NCBI RefSeq assembly: GCF_020171655.1
Contig: NZ_JAIVAC010000003.1
Location: 124,001 to 188,000, forward strand
Direction: 5' to 3'
DNA length: 64,000 bases
DNA from: Exiguobacterium aestuarii
GTDB lineage: Bacteria; Bacillota; Bacilli; Exiguobacteriales; Exiguobacteriaceae
A program made the translations under genes and the position numbers. Of the stretch, positions 50,798 to 62,783 are shown in pieces. Each line of letters opens with the position of its first letter. Position 1 is the first letter of the stretch. The notes below the pieces were generated by a model. It saw only the letters and a program-made list of their open reading frames with translations. It searched no databases and had not been told where the DNA came from.

Positions 50798-51970
50798 TTA
50801 GAAGTATACTTTCGGGCTATCCATGCCGTCCTCAAACACAATCGTCACTTCAGGGTCTCCGCCAAGTGATGTCACGTTGATCCGAACCGGCACATTCCGG
50901 CTATATTCCCAGCGGTTTTCGAGCAAGCCGACGACGTGTTGAGTGAATCCGACGAGCTCGGCACGGCTATAAAATTGGATTGGGATATCCATCTCAATCC
51001 GTGATAAGTCGCCGTTTTGATAAAAGCCTTTTCCAATCATTCCGCTATAGTCTGGGAAAAGGTCTGCAATTCGGTCACTGAAGAGCGTAAATTTCTGGGC
51101 ATCCTCACGTACGTCATTCGTCGCCGCAGCAGATGGGAAGTAGTAGTACTTCTCATCGATGGCTTTCCAGTCACCGGTTGCGACCTGATCATCCGTTCCG
51201 ACAAAGGCAGATTTGATATAGTTCCCCGGAGTCGGTGAACCTTGGGTCGACTTCATATAGAGCGCGACGTTTATATCCAAATCTTTAAAATCTTCTCGCT
51301 TCCGTAACTGGGCGACAAGTTCGTTCGCCATTCGTTCACCTTCTGCGATTACTTTCTTCTGGTCGAGTTTCACCGTGTAGGTCGGTCCGTAGTTCGGTGC
51401 TTGGAAGACATACTCACGGTTCAAAATGAGCGCAAACGACACGCCTCCAAGCTGATAACCGCTGTCCTCTTTTGTCATATAGTTCTGTTCTACGATTGAC
51501 GCCAAATAAAGAGGTGACTTCTTGTTCGCATCGACAAACTTGTCGTCCTCAACTTCTGCCTTCCCGTTTGCATAAGCCGGGTTCAGTGGCGTCAACCCTT
51601 CGCCACTGCCACCTTTACGTCCAAGTAAGGTGGATACGTCTTCCGCATTCAGAAGCTGTCCTTCTTGATAAGCAAATTGATTCGGATCGAACGCGTCCGT
51701 CGAATGGCGCATGAGACCAAGTTCGACTTCTTCTAGCTCTAAGGACGAACTCACTTGGCGTTGGGCAAGCCCACGCGCCGCTGCCGCTTTGAACGGAATG
51801 ACCATTTGATAGTAGGAATCACGCGCTTCGATTGCTTGCGTGACACCTTCTGCTGCTGTTTCTTCGCCGGTCGGTGTCGCTTCTTCTTCACCCATCGGGA
51901 TTTTCATTGAACATCCGCTTAACAAAAGCGCAGAGGCCATTGTCGGGATGACGAGTTGTTTCCATTTCAT
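50798..51970 (-). CDS. camS: CamS-family lipoprotein
   Basis: The 390-residue secreted lipoprotein has the signal peptide MKWKQLVIPTMASALLLSGC with lipobox LLSGC (Cys20) and an acidic linker. The rest matches the CamS/YerH family (MRHSTDAFDPNQFAYQEGQL). The staphylococcal/enterococcal homologue yields the cAM373 pheromone peptide from its signal; the main-body function is unclear. In Bacillus this gene follows ligA directly; here an LPXTG protein gene lies in between. The start follows AAAGGAG. Confidence 0.9.
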   Translation of the reverse strand: MKWKQLVIPTMASALLLSGCSMKIPMGEEEATPTGEETAAEGVTQAIEARDSYYQMVIPFKAAAARGLAQRQVSSSLELEEVELGLMRHSTDAFDPNQFAYQEGQLLNAEDVSTLLGRKGGSGEGLTPLNPAYANGKAEVEDDKFVDANKKSPLYLASIVEQNYMTKEDSGYQLGGVSFALILNREYVFQAPNYGPTYTVKLDQKKVIAEGERMANELVAQLRKREDFKDLDINVALYMKSTQGSPTPGNYIKSAFVGTDDQVATGDWKAIDEKYYYFPSAAATNDVREDAQKFTLFSDRIADLFPDYSGMIGKGFYQNGDLSRIEMDIPIQFYSRAELVGFTQHVVGLLENRWEYSRNVPVRINVTSLGGDPEVTIVFEDGMDSPKVYF

Positions 51971-52103
51971 CTATGTCTAGCTCCTTTGAACATCGTTTCC
52001 TATTTCACTTTGTTCATTATAACAAAATCGTTCCACGAAAAAAGTATCGAAGCGGAATCAGAAGAAATCCCTCCTGAATTAGACAAGGAGGGATACATAA
52101 TCG

Positions 52104-53579
52104 TTATTTGGTAGATGGGCGCTTCCGACGAATTATCAAGAGGAGTCCAGATGCAAACAAGAGGAGTCCAAGCATCGCATGCCACGTTTCGTTCGTCTCT
52201 CCTGTCATCGGGAGCACATCTTGCGAATACGTGTCAACTTCATCTTCGAGTTGCACCGGGGGAGTCTCTCGCTCTTTCACGACAACCTTCACGACTGGTG
52301 TTTCGATTTTCGCTTCTTTCTCAGGAACTTGTTTCGGTTCGTCCTCTTTGATTGGAACAGGTTGTTTTACTGCAACCGGCACATCGACAAAGCGAGTGAC
52401 GGTCACCCCTTCGTTCACATAGAGCGTAAATGTTGCCTGTTGAACCAATTCCGCTCCAGCTCGGACGTCATAGGACGGGAGAAGCGGGAGTTCAAATGAA
52501 AACGTGACGACTTCTTCCGGTCCAAATCCGTTGATGAATGCAGGAATCGATTGAACCTGCTTCATGAATCGTTCATTTGCCATCTGTTGTTCCTCATATG
52601 TCAAGGCGCCGCTCGGCCATGTGAGTGTCACATCAGACAAGAACAAGGTGACGTTAGAGGTGTTCGTCACTGTATATGTGTATCGGACAGGTTCCCCAGG
52701 CTGAACGGTCGTCAACTCGCTCGTTCCTGACACTGTAAAATCAGGTTGTCGCAAGAGGACGATTTGTTGACTTTCTGCTGTGACGACACGGTCATATTCG
52801 TCCACTCCCGTCACACGAAACAGACTGCCGATCTCAGGGTGTGTGTGGATTGAATAATCAGACGGAACGGACAAGACTGCTGTCACTTCCACCCGTTCTC
52901 CCGGCAAGAGACCGTCTTCTCCTATTAATTCATGCAAACGATCAAATACGCGTTGATTGAACGATTCGATTGATTGATGATCGATGTCTCCGCTCACATA
53001 CTCATGAGAAAGTTCTGTCACCGTCATCGGCGTGTCTCCTGTATTTTCTACAATGAACGTATACGACAATTCTCCTCCGACAACGGCCTTGTCGACCCCG
53101 GCGATGTTCTGTGCTTCTAAAGCGAGCACCGGCAACATCGGTTCCGTCATCGGTTCTTCCACGACCGGCTCTGGTTCTGTTTCCACAGGGGGTGTTACCT
53201 CTTCTGGTTCATCTGGTTCAGTCACAACAGGTGGTTCCTCCACTTCGACGGGATACGCTTCCGTGATGGTATTCGGGATAAACGTGTACGGAACACCTTC
53301 AGCATTATAAAGAGTGACCAAGTCAATTAATGAGTCATCGACCGTTTCTGCATCAATCATAAAGCGCCAAATGTCAGCAGATTCACGTACCCCGTAATAT
53401 GTGATGTCATCGTAAACGAGACTTGCTTCATATAATGTTTCGACTTCTTCGTCCGTCAGGTTCAGTTGAATATATCGGAACGTGGTCGTATCTGCATGTG
53501 CGAGATTGGTGGGCATCAGTGTGGATAGGAGCATGAGGATGGTGAATAGCGCAAGGAAGCGTTGGATGTTGTGTGTCAT
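52104..53579 (-). CDS. LPXTG-anchored surface protein
   Basis: The 491-residue protein has a signal peptide (MTHNIQRFLALFTILMLLST ... AHA), an N-terminal domain (about 30-115) and a Pro/Glu-rich stretch. Then come two or three Ig-like repeats with the text YTFIVENTGDTPM / YTYTVTNTSNVTL, a charged linker, and the sorting signal LPMTG. A hydrophobic helix and RRKRPSTK end the protein. Sortase A should attach it to the wall. Its ligand is unknown. It interrupts the conserved ligA-camS neighbourhood. The start follows GGAGGG; the upstream frame lacks a site. Confidence 0.82.
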   Translation of the reverse strand: MTHNIQRFLALFTILMLLSTLMPTNLAHADTTTFRYIQLNLTDEEVETLYEASLVYDDITYYGVRESADIWRFMIDAETVDDSLIDLVTLYNAEGVPYTFIPNTITEAYPVEVEEPPVVTEPDEPEEVTPPVETEPEPVVEEPMTEPMLPVLALEAQNIAGVDKAVVGGELSYTFIVENTGDTPMTVTELSHEYVSGDIDHQSIESFNQRVFDRLHELIGEDGLLPGERVEVTAVLSVPSDYSIHTHPEIGSLFRVTGVDEYDRVVTAESQQIVLLRQPDFTVSGTSELTTVQPGEPVRYTYTVTNTSNVTLFLSDVTLTWPSGALTYEEQQMANERFMKQVQSIPAFINGFGPEEVVTFSFELPLLPSYDVRAGAELVQQATFTLYVNEGVTVTRFVDVPVAVKQPVPIKEDEPKQVPEKEAKIETPVVKVVVKERETPPVQLEDEVDTYSQDVLPMTGETNETWHAMLGLLLFASGLLLIIRRKRPSTK

Positions 53580-53741
53580 GATGTCAATCCCTCCTCTAAG
53601 GTGAGCAATAAGCATACGCATCGATGTTGGCCCGATGACGAATTTCACCACGTAGAGGAATGAGAGGGATGTGTGTGTGAAAGCCATGGTGTCAAAGGGT
53701 TCTCCCGCAAAAATATATTAGCATTTTGATTTAGTTACTCT

Positions 53742-53768
53742 ATACCCTTCGAACGCTTGTGCGAACCT
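53742..53768 (-). promoter_or_regulatory. Possible sigma-B-like promoter of the LPXTG gene
   Basis: On the minus strand AGGTTC (53763-53768) and GGGTAT (53742-53747) are 15 bases apart, resembling sigma-B elements (GTTT / GGGTAW). The -35 is weak. The leader to the ATG would be about 155 bases. Confidence 0.3.
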
Positions 53769-53800
53769 ATTCAATCTCATAAAATTTTACAAAACGAACG

Positions 53801-53831
53801 TGAAAAAAGACGTTCGCCGAAGCGAAACGTC

Positions 53832-53833
<2 letters not shown>
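53801..53833 (-). terminator. Terminator after ligA
   Basis: AAGACGTTTCGC pairs with GCGAACGTCTT (one bulge) around TTCG, then TTTTTT on the minus strand. Its 5' arm begins in the ligA stop codon. Confidence 0.8.
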
Positions 53834-55835
<2,002 letters not shown>

Positions 55836-58052
55836 TCATGCTTTTTCGATTGGGGCAAACTTGGCCAATAAACGCTTGATCCCGACTTCCGGGAATGCGA
55901 TATCCACTTCGAGTTGGTCGCCTTCTCCACGCGTTTGCACGACCGTGCCTTGTCCCCATTTTTTATGATTCGCTTTATCGCCGACGTTCCAGCCGACTGT
56001 TTCGGCACCGGATGATTGCGCAAGTTTCGGTTTCGGTTTTGAACTGAAGCCGTTCACCGGCAACTTCCCTGGTGACTCAACAGGGTTCCATGGCATCGGC
56101 TTTCTCGCTTTTCCGGACCGCTCCAACAATGTTTCCGGTAATTCGTGCAAGAACCTTGATTCCGGATTGTTTTGGAAACGACCGTACAACATCCGTGACT
56201 GGGCACGCGTCAAATACAGACGCTTCTCGGCACGAGTGATCCCGACGTATGCAAGACGACGTTCTTCTTCCATCTCTTCCTCATCGTTCAATGCACGACT
56301 ATGCGGGAAGAGACCTTCTTCCATTCCGATCAAGAAGACGACCGGGAACTCGAGACCTTTGGCCGAGTGCAACGTCATCAATGTGACTTGATGCGACTCG
56401 TCGACTTCATCAAGCGAATCTAGATCAGATACGAGCGTCAAATCAGTAAGGAAAGCGACGAGTGTCTGTTCATCACTTTCTTTCTCAAAGTTTTGGGCGA
56501 CCGACAGGAATTCTTGCAAGTTCTCGAGTCGACTTTCTGCTTCGAGTGTCTTCTCGATTTTGAGCATCTCCTCATACCCTGTCTTCTTCAATACTTCTTC
56601 GACGAGTTCTGAAATCGAGAGATAGTCTGCCATTTGTCGCAGGTCCATCATCATCTGACGGAAATCTGCAAGTTTCGTCGCTGTACGTGGAGCAATTCCC
56701 GACAGTTCGATGTCACGAATCGCATCCATGAGCGAGACGCCCTGCATATCCGCAAAGTCCCCTAATTTATCAATGGTCGCGGCACCGATGCCTCGCTTCG
56801 GCTCATTGACGACACGAACGAATGAGATGTCCTCGTCTGGGTTCGCGATCAAGCGCAAGTATGCCAAGACGTCCTTGATTTCTTTTCGCTCATAGAACTT
56901 TGTCCCGCCGACCATCTTATAAGGGATGTTCGATTTGAGGAGCATTTCCTCGAGACCACGTGACTGGGCGTTCGTCCGGTACAGGACCGCCATTTGACCG
57001 TAGTCCATCCCTTCCATCTTCAGTTCTTTCATCTGGTTCATGATGAAGAATGCCTCGTCACGGTCATCGGATGCGACGTGAAGCAACAGCTTCTCTCCTT
57101 CAGCATTTTCAGTCCATAAGTTTTTATCTTTACGGGAAGCGTTGTTTTTGATCACGCCGTTCGCCGCTTCTAAAATCCGCTTCGTCGAGCGATAGTTTTG
57201 TTCGAGCAAGATGACATGGGCGCTCGGGTAGTCTTTCTCGAACGTCAAGATGTTGGCGATATCGGCACCGCGCCAACGATAAATCGACTGGTCTGAGTCC
57301 CCGACGACACATAGGTTTTCATGCGCCTGCGCCAGAAGTTTGACGAGCGTGTACTGGGCACGGTTCGTATCTTGATACTCATCGACATGGATGTATTTGA
57401 ATTTCTTTTGATAAAACGCCAACACGTCCGGCGCTTCTTGGAATAAGTGAATCGTCTTCATGATCAAATCATCGAAGTCGAGCACGTTATTTTGTTTCAA
57501 TTTTTTCTCGTATGCCGTGTAGACGTCAGAGATGATTCGTTCATATGGATTGTTGCCGACAAGAGCTGCTGCATCCTTTGCCGTTCGCAATTCGTTCTTA
57601 TGGTTCGAGATCATCCCGAGAAGTGTACGCGGTTCATACTTTTTCGGGTCGAGATTCAACTCTTTCAACACTTGTTTGATGGCCGTCAATTGGTCCGAGG
57701 CATCTAAAATCGAAAAGCTCCGGTCGTATCGGATACGATCGATATCGCGTCGTAAAATACGAACACACATCGAGTGGAACGTGGAAATCCAAATGTCTTC
57801 GGCGACCCCACCGACGAGGCGTGCAATCCGGTCTTTCATCTCCCGTGCCGCCTTATTCGTGAATGTGATCGCTAAAATGTTCCACGGTGCCACTTGCTTC
57901 GCCGCCATCAAATAGGCAACGCGGTGCGTCAAGACACGCGTTTTACCAGACCCTGCACCCGCCATGATCAACAAAGGACCATCCGTATGCTTGACCGCTT
58001 CTGCTTGTTCCGGGTTCATACCTTTGACTAATTCTTCGCTAAGATTATACAT
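55836..58052 (-). CDS. pcrA: ATP-dependent DNA helicase PcrA
   Basis: The 738-residue UvrD/Rep-type 3'-5' helicase has Walker [11 protein letters not shown], motif [10 protein letters not shown], motif [17 protein letters not shown] and motif [16 protein letters not shown]-terminal Tudor-like region follows ([18 protein letters not shown]). It acts in repair, rolling-circle replication and transcription-replication conflicts. It lies between pcrB and ligA as in Bacillus. Confidence 0.96.
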   Translation of the reverse strand: MYNLSEELVKGMNPEQAEAVKHTDGPLLIMAGAGSGKTRVLTHRVAYLMAAKQVAPWNILAITFTNKAAREMKDRIARLVGGVAEDIWISTFHSMCVRILRRDIDRIRYDRSFSILDASDQLTAIKQVLKELNLDPKKYEPRTLLGMISNHKNELRTAKDAAALVGNNPYERIISDVYTAYEKKLKQNNVLDFDDLIMKTIHLFQEAPDVLAFYQKKFKYIHVDEYQDTNRAQYTLVKLLAQAHENLCVVGDSDQSIYRWRGADIANILTFEKDYPSAHVILLEQNYRSTKRILEAANGVIKNNASRKDKNLWTENAEGEKLLLHVASDDRDEAFFIMNQMKELKMEGMDYGQMAVLYRTNAQSRGLEEMLLKSNIPYKMVGGTKFYERKEIKDVLAYLRLIANPDEDISFVRVVNEPKRGIGAATIDKLGDFADMQGVSLMDAIRDIELSGIAPRTATKLADFRQMMMDLRQMADYLSISELVEEVLKKTGYEEMLKIEKTLEAESRLENLQEFLSVAQNFEKESDEQTLVAFLTDLTLVSDLDSLDEVDESHQVTLMTLHSAKGLEFPVVFLIGMEEGLFPHSRALNDEEEMEEERRLAYVGITRAEKRLYLTRAQSRMLYGRFQNNPESRFLHELPETLLERSGKARKPMPWNPVESPGKLPVNGFSSKPKPKLAQSSGAETVGWNVGDKANHKKWGQGTVVQTRGEGDQLEVDIAFPEVGIKRLLAKFAPIEKA

Positions 58053-58090
58053 AATCGTTTCCTTCCTTGTTCCAAACGTTTGTTCTTATT

Positions 58091-58771
58091 TTATCGGAGT
58101 GCTTGCACAGTCGCAAGTGCCCCTGCTAAGTCTTCATAAATGATATTGCCGACGACAATCGTATCGGCGTACGCTCCCATCAACCGAGCCGACTCTGCCC
58201 CATCGATGCCACCCCCATAAAAGAGGTGTGCGTCTGGTAGCGCCAATCGAATTTCTTTCACGACATCGACATTGCCGAGTCGTCCACTATATTCAATATA
58301 GAGGGAAGGGAGACGGAACAAATGATGCCCGACTTCGGCATACGCTACGGCTTGTTCTAACGTTAAGTCACATGTTGATTCCGTCACGTGCGCCACTTTT
58401 GCGTCTGGATTTAAGACGAGGTAGCCTTGTGCCGTGATATGACGGGAGTCGAAGAAATGTCCATAACGCTCAAATGCGCGTGCATGATGTCCCACAATCC
58501 ATTCCGGCGTTCCGGCGTTCAGCACGGTCGGTACAAAATAGTGATCGAATCCATCGATGACCTGGCTCGGTTGACTGATTTCAAGCGCGACCGGTAATCC
58601 GGCATCCCGGACTCTCGCGAAAAGAGAAAATGTATTCTCTGCATCGACACCATCCGTCCCGCCTATCAGAAAGGCATCAGTGCCGGAGTGGATAAGCGCC
58701 TGGAGCGCATCCTCGTCGAGATATTTATTCGGATCTAGTTTAAACACGTGCCGCCATGACTGAAATTTCAA
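58091..58771 (-). CDS. pcrB: Heptaprenylglyceryl phosphate synthase
   Basis: The 226-residue (beta/alpha)8 prenyltransferase begins MKFQSWRHVFKLDPNKYLDE. It has GTDAFLIGGTDGV, YLEYSGRLG at the active site and FYGGGI as phosphate loop. It transfers a heptaprenyl group to glycerol-1-phosphate, making archaeal-type ether lipid. I use the TTG at 58771, 6-7 bases after GGGAGGGG, matching the Bacillus N-terminus; an ATG at 58786 five codons earlier is the alternative. Confidence 0.9.
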   Translation of the reverse strand: MKFQSWRHVFKLDPNKYLDEDALQALIHSGTDAFLIGGTDGVDAENTFSLFARVRDAGLPVALEISQPSQVIDGFDHYFVPTVLNAGTPEWIVGHHARAFERYGHFFDSRHITAQGYLVLNPDAKVAHVTESTCDLTLEQAVAYAEVGHHLFRLPSLYIEYSGRLGNVDVVKEIRLALPDAHLFYGGGIDGAESARLMGAYADTIVVGNIIYEDLAGALATVQALR

Positions 58772-58835
58772 TTCTTCCCCTCCCATCGAATCCTTCTCTA
58801 GTGTATCGATTTTTTACGTGACGTGCATCTCTCCA

Positions 58836-58862
58836 ATAAAAAAGACTTGCCGAAGCAAGTCA
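58836..58862 (-). terminator. Terminator after the small gene at the end of the ktrB unit
   Basis: GACTTGC pairs with GCAAGTC around TTCG, then TTTTTT on the minus strand. The stop codon of the small gene lies in the 5' arm. Confidence 0.8.
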
Positions 58863-59093
58863 CGAACGTGCCGTACGATTCCGTTCCCGTTCCGTCAACC
58901 ATTTCGCAACAAGCAGTGCGAATAGCGCATATACTGGGACAAACCAGAGCGGATTCGCTAAAAAGAATCCGAGCACTGGAATATCAAGTAATGGCGAGTC
59001 TGGCGAACAGAGCGCTGTCCCATTGACGACCGCGATGAACGGCAAGACAGGAACGATAAAGACGTATCCAAAATTAATCCAAAAGGCTTTCAT
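58860..59093 (-). CDS. Small membrane protein downstream of ktrB
   Basis: The 77-residue protein has hydrophobic segments at about 4-25 and 40-65 and a charged end (TERERNRTARS). AAGGAG lies 8 bases before the ATG. It starts 12 bp after the ktrB-like stop and ends in a terminator, so it is the last gene of that unit. I do not recognise the family; an accessory role for the transporter is only a guess. Confidence 0.55.
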   Translation of the reverse strand: MKAFWINFGYVFIVPVLPFIAVVNGTALCSPDSPLLDIPVLGFFLANPLWFVPVYALFALLVAKWLTERERNRTARS

Positions 59094-59105
59094 ATGACAA
59101 TCTCC

Positions 59106-60488
59106 TTATCCTAAGATGATTGATTCTTTCGGATAGTTATACATCCGCTTCGGTTGTCTCCGTTGCAAGATGAGAATGAAGGCGATGACTCCGATTCGAC
59201 CGATGAACATGAGAATCGTCAGCACCCATTTTCCGACGTTACTGAATTCGGAAGATAGACCGACAGATAGTCCAGTCGTCCCGAACGCGGAACAAGCCTC
59301 AAATAAGATTCGTGTCAATGAGGCATCTTCGAAGTAAGCCATGACCATGACTCCAGATAATAAGACGGCAAGCGACACCGTAATGATGACGAACGCTTTC
59401 CAAATATCCTCGAGAACAATCTCACGCCCGAAAATTTTGATCGATGAGTCTCCGCGGATGAACGCGACGACACCAAGAACGGCGACGGCAAACGTCGTCG
59501 TCCGAATCCCCCCACCGACAGACGATGGAGAGGCCCCGATGAACATGAGGATCGATAAGAGCAACATGCTCGCTTCCGAGAACAAGTTGACATCGACTGT
59601 CGATAATCCACCGTTACGTGTCGTCACGGACTGGAATAGCGAGTCCGAAAGAGACAGCCAGAGCGGCAAGTCTTTGAAGGCATTGTTGTATTCAAAGATG
59701 AACAAGCCGACTGTCCCGACGGCAATCAAAATAAAGAATGTCGAGACTGTCAACTTCGTGAACAAAGAGAATCGACTCGGGAAAGTATGACGTTTCCGTG
59801 TGATGCGACTCACCAAATAAGTCCGAATCTCCACAAGAACCGGGAATCCGATGGCACCACCTGTCATGAGCGCAATTTGCGTGAAGATGACAAATGGATC
59901 TTCTCGGAATGGCGCGAGCGAGCTACCGGTAATATCGAAACCGGCGTTCGTCGTCGCACTGACCGACCCGAACAATCCTTGTAAGAAGGCTTCTCCGGCG
60001 GTATCAAAATAATTTAAGTAATGGACACCGAGCAAGACGGCACCGACCGCCTCGATGGCAATAACGGTGATAACGATTTCCGTGATGTATTTAACAATCC
60101 CTGACATCGACGTCTGGTTTTGGTCACGTAAAATCAGTTGGCGTTCCCGAAACCCAATCCGCTTCCCAAGCAAAATCCACATGATCACATGCAAACTGAT
60201 CAACCCGACACCGCTCACCTGAACGATAAACAAGATGATAAACAAACCAAACGTTGAAAATGTATCAGTGACCACAATCGGTGTGAGGCCGGTGACACTG
60301 ACACAGCTCACCGCAAAGAAGACGAGGTCCGTAAACGTAATCGTCACACCCGGTTTGTGGGCGATCGGTAAGGCGAGGAGCAACACGGATAAAACGGCTG
60401 CCGCACTATAGATCAACACGAGTGTTTGGACTGGTGTTAAGTTTCGAAAGAACAATTGTAAGTTCCGCTTCATGAATTTTTGTTGCAT
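59106..60488 (-). CDS. ktrB: KtrB/TrkH-type potassium transporter subunit
   Basis: The 460-residue protein repeats the membrane-pore-membrane unit four times. The four P-loops are readable as SVTGLTP, SATTNAGFD, TTRNGGLST and GTTGLSVG, each with the filter glycine. Ktr systems import K+ with Na+ and need a cytoplasmic KtrA/C RCK subunit, which is not adjacent. The start is the ATG at 60488 after GGGAGGGG. It breaks the Bacillus yerC-pcrB order. Confidence 0.88.
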   Translation of the reverse strand: MQQKFMKRNLQLFFRNLTPVQTLVLIYSAAAVLSVLLLALPIAHKPGVTITFTDLVFFAVSCVSVTGLTPIVVTDTFSTFGLFIILFIVQVSGVGLISLHVIMWILLGKRIGFRERQLILRDQNQTSMSGIVKYITEIVITVIAIEAVGAVLLGVHYLNYFDTAGEAFLQGLFGSVSATTNAGFDITGSSLAPFREDPFVIFTQIALMTGGAIGFPVLVEIRTYLVSRITRKRHTFPSRFSLFTKLTVSTFFILIAVGTVGLFIFEYNNAFKDLPLWLSLSDSLFQSVTTRNGGLSTVDVNLFSEASMLLLSILMFIGASPSSVGGGIRTTTFAVAVLGVVAFIRGDSSIKIFGREIVLEDIWKAFVIITVSLAVLLSGVMVMAYFEDASLTRILFEACSAFGTTGLSVGLSSEFSNVGKWVLTILMFIGRIGVIAFILILQRRQPKRMYNYPKESIILG

Positions 60489-60523
60489 CTCGCCCCTCCC
60501 CTCCATCAAAAACAAGATGACTC

Positions 60524-60829
60524 TTACGAGTCACCTTTTGTTTGTTGTAGACGTTCAAGAGCGAGATCATATCCGCCTGTCCCATAGTTCAAGCAACGTT
60601 TCACACGAGAAATCGTAGCCGTTGAGGCACCTGTTGCGTCCTCAATTTTATGATACGTATTGCCTTCACGTATTTGACGTGCCACTTCTAGTCGTTGTGC
60701 AAGTGCTTGAATTTCATTAACAGTCGCTAAATCTTCGAATAATTGATAACAGTCTTCGAGTGTATCGAGCTTCAAAATTGCCTCAAACAATTGATCAAGC
60801 TCTCGACCTCGTAATTTATCGAGTTGCAT
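60524..60829 (-). CDS. yerC: TrpR-like YerC/YecD regulator
   Basis: The 101-residue, all-helical protein has the Trp-repressor-like helix-turn-helix GNTYHKIEDATGASTATISR, and LATVNEIQALAQRLEVARQI before it. YerC/YecD proteins are small DNA-binding proteins; their targets are not established here. The ATG at 60829 is preferred, though a TTG two codons upstream is possible. It lies 35 bp upstream of ktrB and after yerA, as in Bacillus. Confidence 0.88.
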   Translation of the reverse strand: MQLDKLRGRELDQLFEAILKLDTLEDCYQLFEDLATVNEIQALAQRLEVARQIREGNTYHKIEDATGASTATISRVKRCLNYGTGGYDLALERLQQTKGDS

Positions 60830-60896
60830 CCGCAAGCATCCTCTCTACTCATACTTCTTTATCATTCTAAAGCAGGGGCGGCTCGGACTCAACTAT

Positions 60897-62639
60897 TCAT
60901 CGCAAAATCGCAGGAAATAGTACTTGTTTTTTCATCACTTCATAAATTCCGAGTGGAGTCGCCCGAACGTACGGCAAGTGTGTGGATGCTAAAAACAGTA
61001 ACGTGTAAATCGGATCTTCAAACTGATACCCTCGTGCCACAAGCTCGTTACGCAGTTGTTTCTCTTGACCGATGAGCGTCTCAAGCGGCTCTGTCGACGT
61101 CATGCCACAGAGCGGTAATGGGATCTCGGCAACGATTTCTCCTCTGTCGACAAGGACGATGCCTCCTCCGAGTTCATTCATCCGCTCGAACGCTAGTAAC
61201 ATATCCTGTTTACATTTTCCTAAAATCAAATAGTCTCCACTGATCGAATACGAACTGACCAGACCGCCAAAATCTTTCGCAAATCCTTTCAGTACCGTGT
61301 TTAGTCGCCATTTCCCCTCCTTATCAAGCAACATTAAAAACGACTCGTCCTCATCGCGTGGCAATTCGTCCTGCCCTGTATCGTGCTTGATTTTAAACAG
61401 TTTCATGATGACCGAGTTGACCATGTCGAGACCGACGGGCATGCTGAATGACAAGTCTTGTGGTGTCAATTCAATCGAGACGTCAGTCGACGGCATCTTA
61501 TCGAGTACCGCTTCCACCAATTCGTTCGGGAACAAGGACACACCATCTCGGAAAATCCATTGTCCTTTCGCGATGACTGCCGAAGGGCGTGGTTCTTCGA
61601 TTGAGTCAAGAATATTCAGGTGTGCGATGCGTCCTGGCGCAATCGAACCGAGAATATGATCGAGATCGAAATGACGCGCCACGTTGTGCGACACGATGCG
61701 ATACGCTTCGATTGCCGGTAACCCTTCTTCTATTAAGATGCGAACGAGAGCGTCCTGCATCCCGTCTTCATAAAAGCCGGGAGTCGAACCGTCCGTTGTC
61801 ACCATGAGATGATCGAACGCGGTTAATCCGTTCGCAAGCAGATCACGAATCATCCCTGGTAAGTCTGGTCGAATCGAGGAATGACGAAGCGTTGTCGTGT
61901 AGCCTAATTCGAGTCGGTTGAGCGCCTCTTCCGCTGTCATCGCCTCATGGTCGCTGTGTACACCCATCAACGCCATTTTAGTCAATGTCTTTGGTGAGGC
62001 ACCTGGAAAGTGCCCTTCGACCGGTAGACCGCACGTCTCTGCGTCAAGCATCCACTGGAGCATCTCATCGTCGCCTTTAAGAGCGCGCGGCCATGCTGTC
62101 AACTCCCCGGCCATCACGACGTCCGGATGATTGAACCATTCATGAATTCGTTCTGAATCGACGGCGACACTCTCTCGGTCGAGTTCGGTCTGCGTGTCGA
62201 GTCGTGCCCACCAATATGTGCTCGTTGGCAACTGTTGAATCGCTTCAAGCTGCGCAAACGCTTGCTCTTTTTCTTGTAAAAAAAGGAGCATGTTGTCATT
62301 GACGAGCGTCGTCGTCCCGCGCTCTCCTGCATACTTAGACAACGTCGCCGGATTGTACAATTGAAATGGATGAGCGTGTGGTTCGATATAACCAGGCACA
62401 ATATATTTCCCTGACACATCAACCGTTTCGACCGCCGATTCTGGTAGATCTGGACCGACATAGACAATTCGGTCTCCCTCAATCCAAATGTTCGCTGTTT
62501 TCCATTGTTTCACATATACGTTCAAATACGTCGCGTTCTGTAAAACGAGCGAAGGTGGTCGTACTCGATCTACGACTTCAAGTTGCGAGCGAATCATCAC
62601 TTTCGACCACGGTGCCCGCGCCGTTCTTTTTGTTGGCAT
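60897..62639 (-). CDS. yerA: Adenine-deaminase-like amidohydrolase YerA
   Basis: The 580-residue protein is an Ade-family member with the metal site altered: YIEPHAHPFQLYNP in place of the usual DSHVHIESS. It also has VEGHFPG, HSDHEAMTAEEAL and a C-terminal Ade domain. Length equals Bacillus YerA. The substrate is unknown. The start has GGGAGG 10 bases upstream. An extended -10 (62755-62763) and a cre box between it and the gene suggest carbon control. Confidence 0.88.
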   Translation of the reverse strand: MPTKRTARAPWSKVMIRSQLEVVDRVRPPSLVLQNATYLNVYVKQWKTANIWIEGDRIVYVGPDLPESAVETVDVSGKYIVPGYIEPHAHPFQLYNPATLSKYAGERGTTTLVNDNMLLFLQEKEQAFAQLEAIQQLPTSTYWWARLDTQTELDRESVAVDSERIHEWFNHPDVVMAGELTAWPRALKGDDEMLQWMLDAETCGLPVEGHFPGASPKTLTKMALMGVHSDHEAMTAEEALNRLELGYTTTLRHSSIRPDLPGMIRDLLANGLTAFDHLMVTTDGSTPGFYEDGMQDALVRILIEEGLPAIEAYRIVSHNVARHFDLDHILGSIAPGRIAHLNILDSIEEPRPSAVIAKGQWIFRDGVSLFPNELVEAVLDKMPSTDVSIELTPQDLSFSMPVGLDMVNSVIMKLFKIKHDTGQDELPRDEDESFLMLLDKEGKWRLNTVLKGFAKDFGGLVSSYSISGDYLILGKCKQDMLLAFERMNELGGGIVLVDRGEIVAEIPLPLCGMTSTEPLETLIGQEKQLRNELVARGYQFEDPIYTLLFLASTHLPYVRATPLGIYEVMKKQVLFPAILR

Positions 62640-62686
62640 CGAACCCAATCCTCCCTTTTCCCTTTCAATGCTATTAAGAAATAGTT

Positions 62687-62701
62687 TTGAAAGCGTTTTC
62701 T
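62687..62701. promoter_or_regulatory. Catabolite-responsive element (cre) in the yerA leader
   Basis: TTGAAAGCGTTTTCT matches the cre consensus WTGAAARCGYTTWNN at every position. It lies about 50-60 bases downstream of the yerA extended -10, a typical road-block position for CcpA. Confidence 0.65.
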
Positions 62702-62754
62702 TTCCCTGTTTCAAGTTTACCTTTTCTCTGAATGGGTCGCAAGTTATGTTCCCT

Positions 62755-62763
62755 ATTGTAACA
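62755..62763 (-). promoter_or_regulatory. Extended -10 promoter of yerA
   Basis: TGTTACAAT on the minus strand is an extended -10 element (TACAAT with TG one base upstream). No good -35 is seen. Confidence 0.45.
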
Positions 62764-62783
62764 AATTTCACATATATTTTTCA

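Noticed and set aside
53580-53800. Possible c-di-GMP or c-di-AMP riboswitch in the LPXTG gene leader
   Set aside because: I searched by eye for the conserved GEMM and ydaO cores and did not find them; only an unassigned leader remains.
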